Shown: positions 1 to 9,750, counted from the stretch's first letter. The stretch: 64,000 bases of DNA from Rhodocytophaga aerolata (GCF_030503435.1 NZ_JAUKPO010000017.1:1-64000); one strand, 5' to 3'. Notes: generated by a model from the letters alone, not told the origin. Numbers and translations are program-made.

Positions 1-40
1 CTAAAGTTAGGAGCACTGCTCATCACAAATCAAGGCTACT

Positions 41-811
41 CTACCGGACGGATACGAAATAATTGTCCATTCCTTGCTCTAATTGCCAGCCGTCCTCATA
101 AGCCTTTAAGTAAATGTCTTCATATTTGACCGATCGCCATAACCTTTCCACAAATATATTATCAACAGCCCTTCCTTTACCATCCATGGAGGGTTGAATG
201 CCATTAGAAAGCAATACTTCCAAGAACAGATCAGCCGTAAATTGACTGCCCTGGTCAGTATTAAACAGAACTGGTTTACCGTGTTTTGTTAATGCTTTTT
301 TCAAGGTTTGGCTACACCATTCCGATTCCATGGTATTGGAAATAGACCATTCCAGCACGTAGCGGCTATACAAGTCAATGATAGCCATCAAGTACATAAA
401 GCCTTTTTTCATCGGAATATAGGTGATATCGGTAGCCCAAACCTGATTAGCCCCTGTAATGGACAATCCCTTTAACAGATATGGGTAAATTTTATGTGCT
501 TTGTTTGCTTGAGATGTATTAGGACGGCAGTAAATGGCTTCTATACCCATTACCCGCATCAAACGCCTCACACGTTTGTGGTTCACTTGATAGCCTCCCT
601 CTTGCAAGAACACGGTCATTTTCCGATATCCATAAAAGGGAGTCTTCAAATATTGTTTGTCTAGTAGAGACATTAACAGTAAGTCTTCAGTGTCCACTGC
701 TACAGGATGATAATATAAGCCTGAACGATGCAATCCCAACAAAGCCGTTTGACTAACCAGACTTAAGGTATGGCCAGGTTCAATCATCTTTCTGCGTTTC
801 AACAGGCTCAT
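41..811 (-). CDS. IS3-family transposase OrfB (DDE integrase domain), C-terminus damaged
   Basis: The 256-residue protein carries the rve/DDE integrase core: an HTH_21-like N-terminal segment (about residues 40-90), then the catalytic residues in WATDITY (first Asp), NTDQGSQFT (second Asp) and FVERLWRSVKYE (Glu). IS3 OrfB proteins normally end with a YN..RPHQSLGY-TP tail. Here the frame runs NYFVSVR-stop, and remains of the tail (SSLDL) are readable just beyond the stop in the same frame. A small deletion or frameshift near the 3' end is therefore likely and activity is doubtful. It is probably made as an OrfAB fusion by frameshifting at 820-826. The ATG overlaps the orfA stop (TAATGA). Confidence 0.85.
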   Translation of the reverse strand: MSLLKRRKMIEPGHTLSLVSQTALLGLHRSGLYYHPVAVDTEDLLLMSLLDKQYLKTPFYGYRKMTVFLQEGGYQVNHKRVRRLMRVMGIEAIYCRPNTSQANKAHKIYPYLLKGLSITGANQVWATDITYIPMKKGFMYLMAIIDLYSRYVLEWSISNTMESEWCSQTLKKALTKHGKPVLFNTDQGSQFTADLFLEVLLSNGIQPSMDGKGRAVDNIFVERLWRSVKYEDIYLKAYEDGWQLEQGMDNYFVSVR

Positions 812-1092
812 TATCCCAACTTTTTTTTGAGAAAGCTAACCTCCATTTGGAGCCGCCCGATTTGTTCATACAGAGAGGAGGTGTCCTCCAAGGGTAAAAC
901 TATCTTTTTCCCTTGAGTACTAAATAATTCCTCTGAGCGCTCAAGTACTATCTTTTTCCAATCCATAATTTGACTGGGATGTATTTGATGACTTTTAGCG
1001 ATCTCAGCAATCGTGGCTTGTCCCTTGAGAGCTTCCATAGCTACTTTTACTTTGTAGGCGGCAGTGAATTTGCGTTTGTCTTTCTTATTCAT
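811..1092 (-). CDS. IS3-family OrfA (HTH_Tnp_1)
   Basis: A 93-residue protein. The N-terminal helix-turn-helix (about residues 5-55) contains the family signature FTAAYKVKVAMEALKG followed by IAEIAKSHQIHPSQIMDWKK. A C-terminal leucine-rich helix (LYEQIGRLQMEVSFLKKKLG) serves in multimerisation. The ATG at 1092 was chosen over a TTG nine bases upstream because the family begins close to the (K)RKFT motif. It recognises the IS terminal repeats and supplies the DNA-binding half of the OrfAB fusion. Confidence 0.88.
   Translation of the reverse strand: MNKKDKRKFTAAYKVKVAMEALKGQATIAEIAKSHQIHPSQIMDWKKIVLERSEELFSTQGKKIVLPLEDTSSLYEQIGRLQMEVSFLKKKLG
820..826 (-). promoter_or_regulatory. Programmed -1 frameshift heptamer between orfA and orfB
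   Basis: On the minus strand an A8 run followed by G gives the slippery heptamer A AAA AAG in the orfA frame, five codons upstream of the orfA stop. A -1 slip here enters the orfB frame without meeting a stop. This is the usual IS3 strategy for making the OrfAB transposase. The phasing was read directly; function is inferred from the family. Confidence 0.7.
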
Positions 1093-1135
1093 AAGTATCA
1101 AATTTAAACAGGCTATTATACTTTAGTAACCTGTC

Positions 1136-1498
1136 CTAAATTTGGGGTGCAGCATAGAGAGCACTTTGTATATTCGAGTTATAGTTACCATAAGAACTTT
1201 TACCATTAGGCTTAGTCAACCTTTTACTATTTATCGGTACATCATAAGTTATGACTGCCGTTTCTAAATCATACTCCTTAATCCGTCTTTCTATCTCTTG
1301 GTCTATTGCTTCAGCATTCAAAGTATTTTGGTCAAAATCGTTACCCGTCTTTATCCATAATAAATTTTGTTTTGCATACTCATTTGCATTTGCCGCTACA
1401 GGTTTTGCAAACGAGGTAGTTCTCGGTGGGCTGCTTTGCGCATTTACTTTAATAGTAACAAATGAATAAAAGCAGATTAGTAAGATTAGTCTTCTCAT
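1136..1498 (-). pseudogene. Small secreted protein, 3' end removed by the IS
   Basis: The frame opens with a signal peptide (MRRLILLICFYSFVTIKVNA, cleavage before QSS) and continues as a polar 100-residue segment of no recognisable family. The last codons (Y-A-A-P-Q-I-stop) fall on the IS3 boundary, and the stop codon is inside the element's terminal sequence. The native C-terminus has therefore been replaced by the insertion, and the 120 residues are the 5' part of a longer gene. No remainder of this gene is visible because the window ends just beyond the other end of the IS. Function unknown. Confidence 0.6.
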
Positions 1499-1690
1499 TA
1501 TTAAATTTTGGTTTAAGAGAAAATTGTGTACAATAGTCTAAATATATACCCTTGATTTTGGCTTATTACTGAGCATGGATCTCTTCTATTTTCTGTTTTA
1601 AATGTTGTAGTATTACACTTAACAGACTTTCTATATTATAGCATTATCAGCACAATAATATATTGCAAATATTTAAAGGAAAAGTATTTA

Positions 1691-1726
1691 CATAAAATAA
1701 AAAAGCGAATTGCTACAATCCGCTTG
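1691..1726 (-). terminator. Rho-independent terminator (minus strand)
   Basis: On the minus strand the stem AGCGGATTG / CAATTCGCT with a TAG loop (1705-1725, one mismatch) is followed directly by TTTTTTATTTTA. It lies at the 3' edge of the ISL3 remnant and would stop transcription before the 120-residue gene fragment. Confidence 0.6.
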
Positions 1727-1729
1727 ATT

Positions 1730-2287
1730 CAATCTCTAATAATTACTTGTCCTAACTCATTATCTACTAAGATATTGCCATGGTTTTTTCTTTTAGAAAG
1801 GCAAATTCATCTACACCTAGCACTGTAGAGGTCTGAGCAGATTCAACGTATAGTTATGCATTAGGCGTAGCATAGTGGAACTACTAACCAGCATAGCTAA
1901 CAAAGTAGAAAGTCTGCTTCCTGCCTGGGCACTGGTAGCAAAAGCTATGTTAGTTAATCTATTATTCAAGCGAGTTGTGCGTCTCGCATAGGGCATCAAA
2001 AAAGAAAATCTTTCTGCAAAAGTTTTACGGCTACAATTTTCATTGTAGTAAAAGAAGCGTCTGGTCTGTAGCAATAGTTTTACCCTAAAGTCTGACCTTG
2101 GCAAGTCACCTGCATTTCGCACATAGCTACTATACACATAATTTTGTCCTGTTTTACAATCCGGACAGATGGCGAGAGTAGTCTGCAAACAGAGGGTAAT
2201 TTCAAGTACTTGCTCCCGCTTCTCAATCGATGCTATACTCATTCCGGAAGCGGGTAATAAAAGAGATGTATCACTTCCGCAAAACAT
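1730..2287 (-). pseudogene. ISL3-family transposase remnant, multiply frameshifted
   Basis: The first 156-codon frame (2287-1817) matches the N-terminus of ISL3 transposases: a zinc-ribbon half (CPDC), a short R-DLP motif, then RRFFYYNENCSRKTFAERF and an RRTTRLNNRL segment. Downstream the same protein continues in other frames. VLGVDEFAF, which holds the first catalytic Asp, reads near 1800, and KRKNHGNILVDNELGQVI follows near 1745-1790 after another shift. At least two frameshifts and loss of the C-terminal half make it inactive. The presence of both family motifs in order leaves little doubt about the identity. Confidence 0.8.
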
Positions 2288-2421
2288 CTATTAATTCTTT
2301 TTTAGTGCCTGTTCACAGAATGTGTCGATGAACGAGTTATGGTGATATTTAACACATGTTATGACAATGCTGTGTTTTTTTACCTAGAAAAAGGAGCTGG
2401 TTTACAATCGGCAGTACATAG

Positions 2422-2526
2422 GCCAAGCAGGATATTTTCGAGGATATCCATAGTTTGTATAATTCCAAGAGAAGACATTCTTCAATGGGATATTTAAGCC
2501 CTGATCAAATTGAAAAAAAGTGGTAG
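2422..2526 (+). pseudogene. IS3-family OrfB C-terminal remnant
   Basis: A 34-codon open stretch ending in a stop reads KQDIFEDIHSLYNSKRR followed by HSSMGYLSPDQIEKKW. This is the characteristic tail of an IS3 OrfB (family form: YI..FYN.KRRHSSLGYLSP..FE). A stop precedes it, so only the tail survives. The next ~50 bases include GTATCCACTATATCGGGACA, which resembles the right terminal repeat of such elements. It is a different IS3 subgroup from the element at 7-1139. Confidence 0.75.
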
Positions 2527-3043
2527 TACACAATGGCTGCTTGATCTAGACTTAGTATCCACTATATCGGGACAAACCCATTTTAGTTATCAATGCATTT
2601 ATTGAATTTTTTTATAAAAAAATATTTATTTTTAGGTATTTTTTTATAAAAAAATTTTACTCAAATTGAGTGCATCAAACTAAGTAAGTAGTAGCAACAA
2701 AAATCAACTTTTTTATTAGTATTTATAAAATATTAACTCCTCTATATTGTAAAGCAAAACATAAGTTTACTAATTGTTAATCATTTAACTATACAAGCAT
2801 ATTGAAAGTAAATTAGAATATGTTCAATTGACTTACTATCAGAAGTTATGCTTGGTTTAATTTATAAAATTTAACTAAATATTTCTAGAATCTATACTGG
2901 AGCAAAGCTATAAAACATTGAGCCAGATTTTGAATGATAGAACCTGGAAAAACGATCAAAAAGATTTATTACATATTGTAAATCTTAAAAAATATTTCTG
3001 CTTAAAGAGAAATATTCACATCGCCCCATATATCTATAAGTCA
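2527..3043. other. AT-rich intergenic DNA without recognisable genes
   Basis: Apart from the probable IS end at the left edge, this stretch holds only low-complexity A/T tracts (for example two TTTTTATAAAAAAAT-like blocks near 2610-2660). No coding frame or RNA gene could be supported. Confidence 0.6.
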
Positions 3044-3240
3044 TATTAATCAATACTGTGAACAGAAATTAGATAGTAAATATGCTCCATTTATATAATA
3101 AAGATAAATTGATTGAATTATTAGCAACTCAGCTGTCAACCTGACTTTATAAAAATTATTTTCACATAGGGATTAATTAATATATCTGCCTTTCAAGCGG
3201 TTTTCATTATGTTAATTTCTGTTCACAGTATTGATTAATA
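3044..3240. repeat. Perfect 28-bp inverted repeat, candidate invertible promoter
   Basis: The arms 3044-3071 and 3213-3240 are exact reverse complements (left arm begins TATTAATCAATACTGTG) and enclose 141 bp. The right arm ends 32 bp before the ATG of the large surface-protein gene at 3273. Within the spacer, on the minus strand, a promoter-like pair is visible: TTG at 3127-3125 and TATCTTTA at 3106-3099, 18 bp apart, now pointing away from the gene. The geometry matches the invertible promoters of Bacteroidota surface genes, but a MITE is an alternative. No target duplication was seen. Confidence 0.6.
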
Positions 3241-3272
3241 CAAAACTTGTCCACACAAAAAGTTCTTGTGAA

Positions 3273-6200
3273 ATGAGATATTCTAAAGTTTTACTGAATG
3301 TAAGTCTTATGATAACATTCTGGCTCTTTGTTGATGATAATTTATTTGCACAACAATTTGATTGGGTAATACAAGCACCAGGACCAATTACAGGAGGACA
3401 AGTAGAAAATATTAAAGACGGTGAAGTTGTAGGTGCAATCAAATCTATAGCTGTCCATCCAACTAACGCTAATATAGTATACGTTGGTGCTGTTAATGGC
3501 GGTATTTGGAAAACAAATAATGCAATGGCTACAAACCCAGTATGGATTAATCAAACTGATGACCAAAAATCTCTTTCAATAAGCGTAATTAAGTTTGATC
3601 CTATTGATGTAGCCGGCCAAACTCTTATTGCAGGTAATGGCCGCTTTAGCAGCTTTTATGGATATGGAGGCCTAAGATCAGGATTATTACGTACTACAAA
3701 TGGAGGATTAAATTGGAGTTTAATTGATGGTGGAGGCATATTAACAGATATTAACATATCCGGTGCTGCAGCACGTGGACCTATTATTATTGTTAGTTCT
3801 AACAACGCTAATGACAGAAATAAAATAGGTGTTTGGCGAAGTACTGACATGGGTCGGTCCTGGCATCAGATGTCCGGTGACACCAATACAGGCTTACCAA
3901 AGGGAATAAGTTTTGATCTCGCAAGCGATCCTTCTAATAATGACATATTATTTACTAATATTTCAGGAGTAATTTATCGTAGCCTTGATATCGGCGAGAC
4001 ATGGACTAAGGTTAGTAATCCAACTATGGATGGAATTATGGCCGGGGCTGGTAATATAAAAATAACGGTTGGTACTAATAATGTCTATGTCGCCGCAGTA
4101 AGATCAGGGAGATTAGCAGGTGTTTTTAGATCTCCTGATGGTGGAAATAATTGGGTGACAATGAGCATACCAAATAATAATGAAGGAGGGATACATCCTG
4201 GATCACAAGGTAATATTCATCTATCTCTTGTAGCTGATCCTAGTAATCACAATGTTGTTTATATTGGAGGTGATCGTCAAAGGGTATATTTTAACGGCGA
4301 TCAACCCATACCTAACTTCATAGGAGCTAAGGATTATTCCGGAATTCTTTTTAGGGGAGACGCATCTAAACCACTTGGTCAACAATGGGTACATTTAACA
4401 CATTCAAAAGATAAAGGCCCAACTGGAGGGGGAACACTTAATAGTACCGCCCCTCATGCTGATTCTCGTGATATGGCAGTAACTATTAATGGTGTTCTAA
4501 TTGAGGTGAATGATGGCGGAATTTATAAACGTACTAATCCACAGAATAATAATGGTGACTGGTTTTCAATGAATGGAAATATAAAGATATCTGAATTTCA
4601 TTCTATAGCATGGGATGCCAACTCTGATATCATTATTGGCGGAGCTCAGGATACAGGCACTCCAGTTCAGAAGCTGCGTTCTAATCAACAATGGAAAAGT
4701 GTTTCAACGGGAGATGGCGGAGTAGTTGCTGTTGATGATATCAGTATACCTAATTCTTCTATTCGTTACTCAAGTTATTATAATCTAAGTAATTTTAAGC
4801 GAGACGTTTATAACAGAGCTAATGTACTTCAAAGCAGAGATTTTCCAGGCTTACAAGTTCTTAATGGTGGATCTAATCTCATTGCTCAATTTTACACTCC
4901 AATTAAACTTAATTCGAAAATACCAAAACGCCTTATCATTGGAGCTCAAAATTCTGTTTATGAATCTATAGATCAAGGTACAACTATTATGGAGATTGGA
5001 TATGGGATAAAAGTTAATGATGAAGGTGCAAATCCGATAGCCTATGGAGCAACAGATAATGAAGATATATTATATGTAGGTTCTTACAATAGAGTGTATG
5101 TTAGAAAAGAAAAGTACCCAGATGTATTGTCACAATCAAACTCTTATAATGGTGGAAGGGTAATGGGTATAGCGAACAATCCTAATAAAGCTGATAATGC
5201 TTTTGTGATTTCAACTAATAGAGTATATCAAACTACTGATGCAGGTGTAATGTGGAGCGATATAACTGGTAACTTAGCAACTTATATTCCAGGTAATCTT
5301 CGCTCTGTTGCCTATAGTAATTATTCTAATGAAGGCGCACTTATCATTGGAAGCGATATAGGTATTTTCATAGCTATGGGACCAGATTTTTCACTTTGGA
5401 ATAAGTTGGGTAAGACATTCCCTAGAGTACCTGTGCTTAGTCTAGAGTACGATCATGCAGACAGAATCTTGGTTGCAGGAACATTAGGTCGAGGCGCATT
5501 TTCTATTAACTTTCCTACTTCTGACCAAGCCCCGCCTCCTGCTGTTTTGGCAAATATTCCAACAACTCCAACAACTCCATCAGATCTAATGCAATCATTA
5601 GCAAGTCAAAATTTATCGAACCAATTCCAAAATGATAGCAATAGTGTAACCTTGAGTCCAGGTGTGGTTATCAATATTGATAAAAAAACAACATATATTA
5701 TGAGCCCAAATGGTGGGATTGATGCGATAAATTTAGAAACTGGAAAAAAGATTTGGAATAATAAATCAACTGATAAACCTATAGGATTTGCTTTGAATTA
5801 TCTGATTAGTCAGACAGCATCAATCTTTGCTGAAAACACTCTTCAAATTGCAGCTCTCAATGCAACAACAGGGACACAAACTTTTTCTAAGAAATTAACT
5901 TTACCTGAAGGGGTTAAAGCTTCAGTAGTTGATACATTTAGCCACTCTTTTGCTGCTATCGCTGAGTCTGTAGATGGAAATATTCAAGTAAACTGGCAAT
6001 TTGCTCAATTTGAAGATCCAATGAGCCAAAAAGGACTCCCACCAGGTACAGAAGAAAGAATTCATGGACAAGAAGATAACTCAATGGCCGCACCAAGTAC
6101 AATAGATACTATTGTTACTAAAAGTGGTTTGTTCCAGATAAATTTATCAACGGGTAATGTATCAACGAATATAGTGGTTAATGATTCTATAGAAACAAAT

Positions 6201-6575
6201 ATTTCGCCTGTTAAGGCACTTACAAATTTAGAAAATACTGGAGATATTTCTGTTAATCAATTCTTATCTGCAAATGAACAGCATATTTTAGTGAGTCAGC
6301 AAGTTGATAATCAAAGTTGGGAAAAATATAATCTGATAATCTTTGAACGTAAAACAAACACTCGTATCGGTGAATTTAAAAGCCATTTTTCGTTTATTCC
6401 ATTTATTGTAATAGGGTCGCACATATTCTATGTAACCCAGCCTTATACTCGCAGAACACCTAAGGGCATAATAGAGGAACCCCTTAAGATTCGAGCTTAT
6501 GATTTGAAAACTAATAAAGTATTATGGAGTAGACAAATTCGTGATACTACCTCACAAAAGATACTTCCACCTTAA
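3273..6575 (+). CDS. Secreted two-propeller protein (VPS10/BNR-like repeats plus PQQ-like domain)
   Basis: 1100 residues beginning with a signal peptide (MRYSKVLLNVSLMITFWLFVDDNLFAQ). The first ~750 residues are repeats of the sortilin/VPS10 and BNR type (HPTNANIVYVGAVNGGIWKT, GLLRTTNGGLNW, GVFRSPDGGNNW, VYQTTDAGVMW), i.e. a large beta-propeller. A Pro/Thr-rich linker near 760-780 leads to a second PQQ-like propeller (IYAINLETGKKIW-type repeats, final repeat IRAYDLKTNKVLWSRQ). No enzyme active site and no T9SS sorting tail are evident. A TTG at 3231 would lie inside the inverted repeat, so the ATG at 3273 is preferred. It is likely exported and carbohydrate- or protein-binding; the exact role is unknown. 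Expression may be phase-variable through the upstream repeat. Confidence 0.75.
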   Translation: MRYSKVLLNVSLMITFWLFVDDNLFAQQFDWVIQAPGPITGGQVENIKDGEVVGAIKSIAVHPTNANIVYVGAVNGGIWKTNNAMATNPVWINQTDDQKSLSISVIKFDPIDVAGQTLIAGNGRFSSFYGYGGLRSGLLRTTNGGLNWSLIDGGGILTDINISGAAARGPIIIVSSNNANDRNKIGVWRSTDMGRSWHQMSGDTNTGLPKGISFDLASDPSNNDILFTNISGVIYRSLDIGETWTKVSNPTMDGIMAGAGNIKITVGTNNVYVAAVRSGRLAGVFRSPDGGNNWVTMSIPNNNEGGIHPGSQGNIHLSLVADPSNHNVVYIGGDRQRVYFNGDQPIPNFIGAKDYSGILFRGDASKPLGQQWVHLTHSKDKGPTGGGTLNSTAPHADSRDMAVTINGVLIEVNDGGIYKRTNPQNNNGDWFSMNGNIKISEFHSIAWDANSDIIIGGAQDTGTPVQKLRSNQQWKSVSTGDGGVVAVDDISIPNSSIRYSSYYNLSNFKRDVYNRANVLQSRDFPGLQVLNGGSNLIAQFYTPIKLNSKIPKRLIIGAQNSVYESIDQGTTIMEIGYGIKVNDEGANPIAYGATDNEDILYVGSYNRVYVRKEKYPDVLSQSNSYNGGRVMGIANNPNKADNAFVISTNRVYQTTDAGVMWSDITGNLATYIPGNLRSVAYSNYSNEGALIIGSDIGIFIAMGPDFSLWNKLGKTFPRVPVLSLEYDHADRILVAGTLGRGAFSINFPTSDQAPPPAVLANIPTTPTTPSDLMQSLASQNLSNQFQNDSNSVTLSPGVVINIDKKTTYIMSPNGGIDAINLETGKKIWNNKSTDKPIGFALNYLISQTASIFAENTLQIAALNATTGTQTFSKKLTLPEGVKASVVDTFSHSFAAIAESVDGNIQVNWQFAQFEDPMSQKGLPPGTEERIHGQEDNSMAAPSTIDTIVTKSGLFQINLSTGNVSTNIVVNDSIETNISPVKALTNLENTGDISVNQFLSANEQHILVSQQVDNQSWEKYNLIIFERKTNTRIGEFKSHFSFIPFIVIGSHIFYVTQPYTRRTPKGIIEEPLKIRAYDLKTNKVLWSRQIRDTTSQKILPP

Positions 6576-7221
6576 ATAAATTCTACAATTCTTTATTTAC
6601 TCAAAGGTCTGTTAAAGAACCTATTTAAAGCTTTGCTAAAAGCAGTGAAATAGTGCGTAGGCCTGGAAAAACAGCAGGGCAAGCATAAGCCATGTGCACA
6701 GAAGCTTTATCAACTACGTTGGATCTATTTGCCCTTCGGCTCGAGAATCCTAGACTTTTTTTGTTACTCAAGGCATAGGACTGGCTCAAAACGTGCATTT
6801 TGCCCTGTGGCAATGACAAAAAAGTAAGAAGGTACAGTTAAAGCTATATGGTATAACTTAAGGTTCAGTAATATTTTAAATAACTTTAAACAGCTTCAAA
6901 CTTTATATTTTAATATTTTATAGATTTTCATTGCTCAACAAGTTTTTTGCGTTGAACTTCCAACTCCTTGTTTATTTCTTGTATAAAGAGTAGGTTATTC
7001 AACAAAAAATACCTAAAACTAGGTATTGCAAATATAATTAAATAGTTATTCCTTTATCAAAAATCTAACTACACTTGATAAAATATAGGTAAATCCATAT
7101 TGACGCTTACTTATATGTCATCGCTTAATTACATACATTTCTATATCTGTACCTTGATCTAAAATTGAATATCTACACTTAAGACTATATATATCTATTT
7201 AAAATTTGATATTTGAATGCT
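6576..7221. other. Intergenic stretch, no gene supported
   Basis: About 645 bp. A short minus-strand frame (6819-6625) has no family resemblance and is judged accidental. Bases near 6775-6810 resemble 33430-33470 (shared GGACTGGCT, TGC, TTGCCCT words), suggesting a decayed dispersed repeat. The rest is AT-rich. Confidence 0.5.
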
Positions 7222-9081
7222 ATGAAAACAATGTCATTTTCATTATTACTATTCTTTTTTTTCTCATTTGCATTTTCTCAAGTAATTACTAAACCTGTAA
7301 TTGGGCAGCAGCCACAAATTCAAAATGCAGCTAAAAAGACAGGCATTCTAACAGCTAACAGAGTTATTATTCCAACTACTATAAGTGGTATTGATACTAT
7401 TTTTTCTCCTGTGGTTACATCAGTAAATCCTACCCCAAATGTTGAACCACATATTGAAGTTTTTGAAGCATATAAGGACACAGCAAAGCTTGTTTATAAT
7501 CAGAATGAAATTGAATTTGAACCAAGAATCCCTATTCCATTTATAATAAAACAAGGATTTGATGGTAGTATTAACGATAGTAGCCCTCCATTAGACAATA
7601 CTATTGCATGTTCAAGTAGTGCTAGCAACAACTTTGTAGTTAGTGTTACAAACAACTGCATAGAATATTATAGAGACGATTCTCCCGCTTTTAAATTTAA
7701 GAAAGATTTACGTTCATTTATAAATTATGTAATATCGTATCCTTGCGACCCTAAAGTGTTTTTTGATCCTTTAGCAAATAGATTTATTCTATTTATGCAA
7801 AAGTGTGGAGATCCAATTCATATAAATTCTGAGATATTAATTGCCTTTTCAATATCAGATAATCCGTTAGATGGTTGGAATTTTTATAAGATCTCAGGAA
7901 ATCCATTGAACAAACAAAATCATTGGTTTGATTACCCAAAACTTGGTATTACCAGAGATGGACTTTTTATAAGTGGAAATATATTTATTGGACAAAATGG
8001 TTCTGGAGGGTTTGCACAAACAGTTGTTTATCAAATTGATAAAAATTTGGGGTTTAATGGACAACAATTAAAATATCGTGTTTGGTATGATATAAATGAT
8101 ACTCCAGTTACGATCATGCCTGTTAGTTATGCATATAACAATACCTATGATCAAGGAGCATTTCTTTTAAGTACAACTTTTCAAAGAAATGCTGATTATA
8201 TTAAATTATATGACATAACAGGAGATATTTATAATAATGCAACTACTATGAATTTTTATAAAGTACCTGTATTAGATATTAATGGCAATCCAACAACCTA
8301 TGGCTTTTTTGCAAAAGCTGTTCAAATTAATACACCTATCGATAACGGTGATATACGTATCCAAGATGCGATACTAAGTAGAAATAAAATTTATTATGTT
8401 TTTACTTCAGGGAATGATAGAAATTTTAGTCGTATTAATTTCAATATTTTGGATATCCCCACTTTACAGAATAAAAGTATTCTCATAGGAGATAAATCAA
8501 ATGTAAGTTATGCTTATCCCTCATTGCATATGTTCTCTGATGAGAATGAATCAACTACAGTAATGATTCAATACAATGGAACGTCAAACCAATCATATCC
8601 AGATATTAGATGCAAAACCTGCGATGATAACTTCAATTGTAGCCAAGAAGCAATTATCAAAACAGGAGAATCCATTATTAATGGATATGATAGATGGGGT
8701 GACTATTCATGTGTGTCAAAAAAACAGAACTTAAAAAATAACTTATGGTTAAGTTCTAGTTATGGAAAAAATCAAGAGAGGCAAACTTATATAAGTAATA
8801 TAGTATCATTTACTCAACCGGCAATACCAGCTGATACAATACTTGCAAACCAGCTCTACAGTCCAGCTACTGTAAATTTTTCTTTGGCCTCTGAGGCTAA
8901 CATTCAGGTATTGCTCAAAACAGCAGAAAAAACACAGATAATTTTTGATGGTAAAGCTGCAAAAGGAGAAAACCAGTTTCAAATTAATACTAAAGAACTT
9001 CCGGAAGGCAATTATACTATTGAAGTCGTAAGAAAGAACTTGAATAGGAAGTTAAATTCAACAACATTCGAATCTAAATAA
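7222..9081 (+). CDS. Secreted protein of unknown function with T9SS-like sorting tail
   Basis: 619 residues with a signal peptide (MKTMSFSLLLFFFFSFAFSQ). The central 450 residues are rich in Asn, Tyr and Phe beta-strand segments (for example DPKVFFDPLANRFILFMQ and YPKLGITRDGLFISGN), as in secreted Bacteroidota propellers. The last ~75 residues (from PATVNFSLASEANIQVLLK to LPEGNYTIEVVRKN) resemble the type A C-terminal sorting domain of the type IX secretion system. The protein is therefore probably exported across the outer membrane and anchored or released. The ATG at 7222 precedes the signal peptide more plausibly than the TTG at 7213. Function unknown. Confidence 0.7.
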   Translation: MKTMSFSLLLFFFFSFAFSQVITKPVIGQQPQIQNAAKKTGILTANRVIIPTTISGIDTIFSPVVTSVNPTPNVEPHIEVFEAYKDTAKLVYNQNEIEFEPRIPIPFIIKQGFDGSINDSSPPLDNTIACSSSASNNFVVSVTNNCIEYYRDDSPAFKFKKDLRSFINYVISYPCDPKVFFDPLANRFILFMQKCGDPIHINSEILIAFSISDNPLDGWNFYKISGNPLNKQNHWFDYPKLGITRDGLFISGNIFIGQNGSGGFAQTVVYQIDKNLGFNGQQLKYRVWYDINDTPVTIMPVSYAYNNTYDQGAFLLSTTFQRNADYIKLYDITGDIYNNATTMNFYKVPVLDINGNPTTYGFFAKAVQINTPIDNGDIRIQDAILSRNKIYYVFTSGNDRNFSRINFNILDIPTLQNKSILIGDKSNVSYAYPSLHMFSDENESTTVMIQYNGTSNQSYPDIRCKTCDDNFNCSQEAIIKTGESIINGYDRWGDYSCVSKKQNLKNNLWLSSSYGKNQERQTYISNIVSFTQPAIPADTILANQLYSPATVNFSLASEANIQVLLKTAEKTQIIFDGKAAKGENQFQINTKELPEGNYTIEVVRKNLNRKLNSTTFESK

Positions 9082-9750
9082 ACTTAATGAGATTAACATT
9101 AATCTCAAAATAAAAATTCAAATGAAAGAAGTTAAGTAAGTGGATAAAATAGATTAAGCTATAAATTAAAATCAGAGAAATAAACAAAGATTTAACCTAT
9201 AACAGCCACAAAACCAAATTCAATAAGTATTTACATTAAATGGTTAAATCCACTTAAATATAAGTTGATATGGAAAGATTCTACATTAATAGATTAACGT
9301 GACAAGATAATTACAAATTTTACTAATCTGGTTTTGGAATTTATACATTATAATCCAGTCTGACCACTTTTGCAGCTACTTATGTTGCTACCAGTAATAA
9401 TACATCTATTTAAACCTTATCAAATAACATTTCCATTTTGCGGTCATAGAGAACAAGTCTGGCTCATGGCAGTGCAAGAATGGGGAATGGCTACATGAAA
9501 GCAGTAGCCAGCTTTTTAACAAGAGCTAGATGATTTGGTAGCCATCTGTTTCTTTATGGGGTACTTGAGGATGATATTCTGTAGAGAGTAAATAATCATA
9601 TTTAGCCTGAAAAATATCTAAAATTAGGTATTTCGGACAGTAAGTGTTTTCCTTAACTTTTAAAAAATTCTTATTAAAACATCCTCTTTATTATTAAGTA
9701 GTTCCATTATTTATCTAACTCTTTATTCTTAAAATTAAAGCCAAATATTT
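9082..9750. other. Intergenic stretch with possible decayed coding DNA
   Basis: About 670 bp. The part 9420-9590 has higher GC than its surroundings and a minus-strand sense-like run (TEYHPQVPHKETDGYQI) but no intact frame. It is likely debris of a gene or IS that could not be identified. Confidence 0.4.

Larger units (their letters stand above)
7..1139 (-). mobile_element. IS3-family (IS150-like) insertion sequence
   Basis: Two overlapping genes, orfA and orfB, lie on the minus strand in the classical IS3 layout. The proposed ends are inferred from a short inverted match: TTAGGA at 7-12 and TCCTAA at 1134-1139, each followed inward by weakly similar sequence. The right end is supported because the adjacent secreted-protein reading frame runs into a stop codon inside this terminal sequence. 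The left end is uncertain because the window begins there. At about 1.13 kb the element is slightly short for the family, which agrees with a damaged orfB C-terminus. Confidence 0.7.

Noticed and set aside
3273-6575. T9SS cargo assignment for the two-propeller protein
   Set aside because: The C-terminus ends in a PQQ-like repeat without the sorting-domain motifs seen in the protein at 7222.
6625-6819. Minus-strand 64-codon frame
   Set aside because: No signal, domain or family resemblance; it lies in a region with a decayed repeat and has no plausible promoter.
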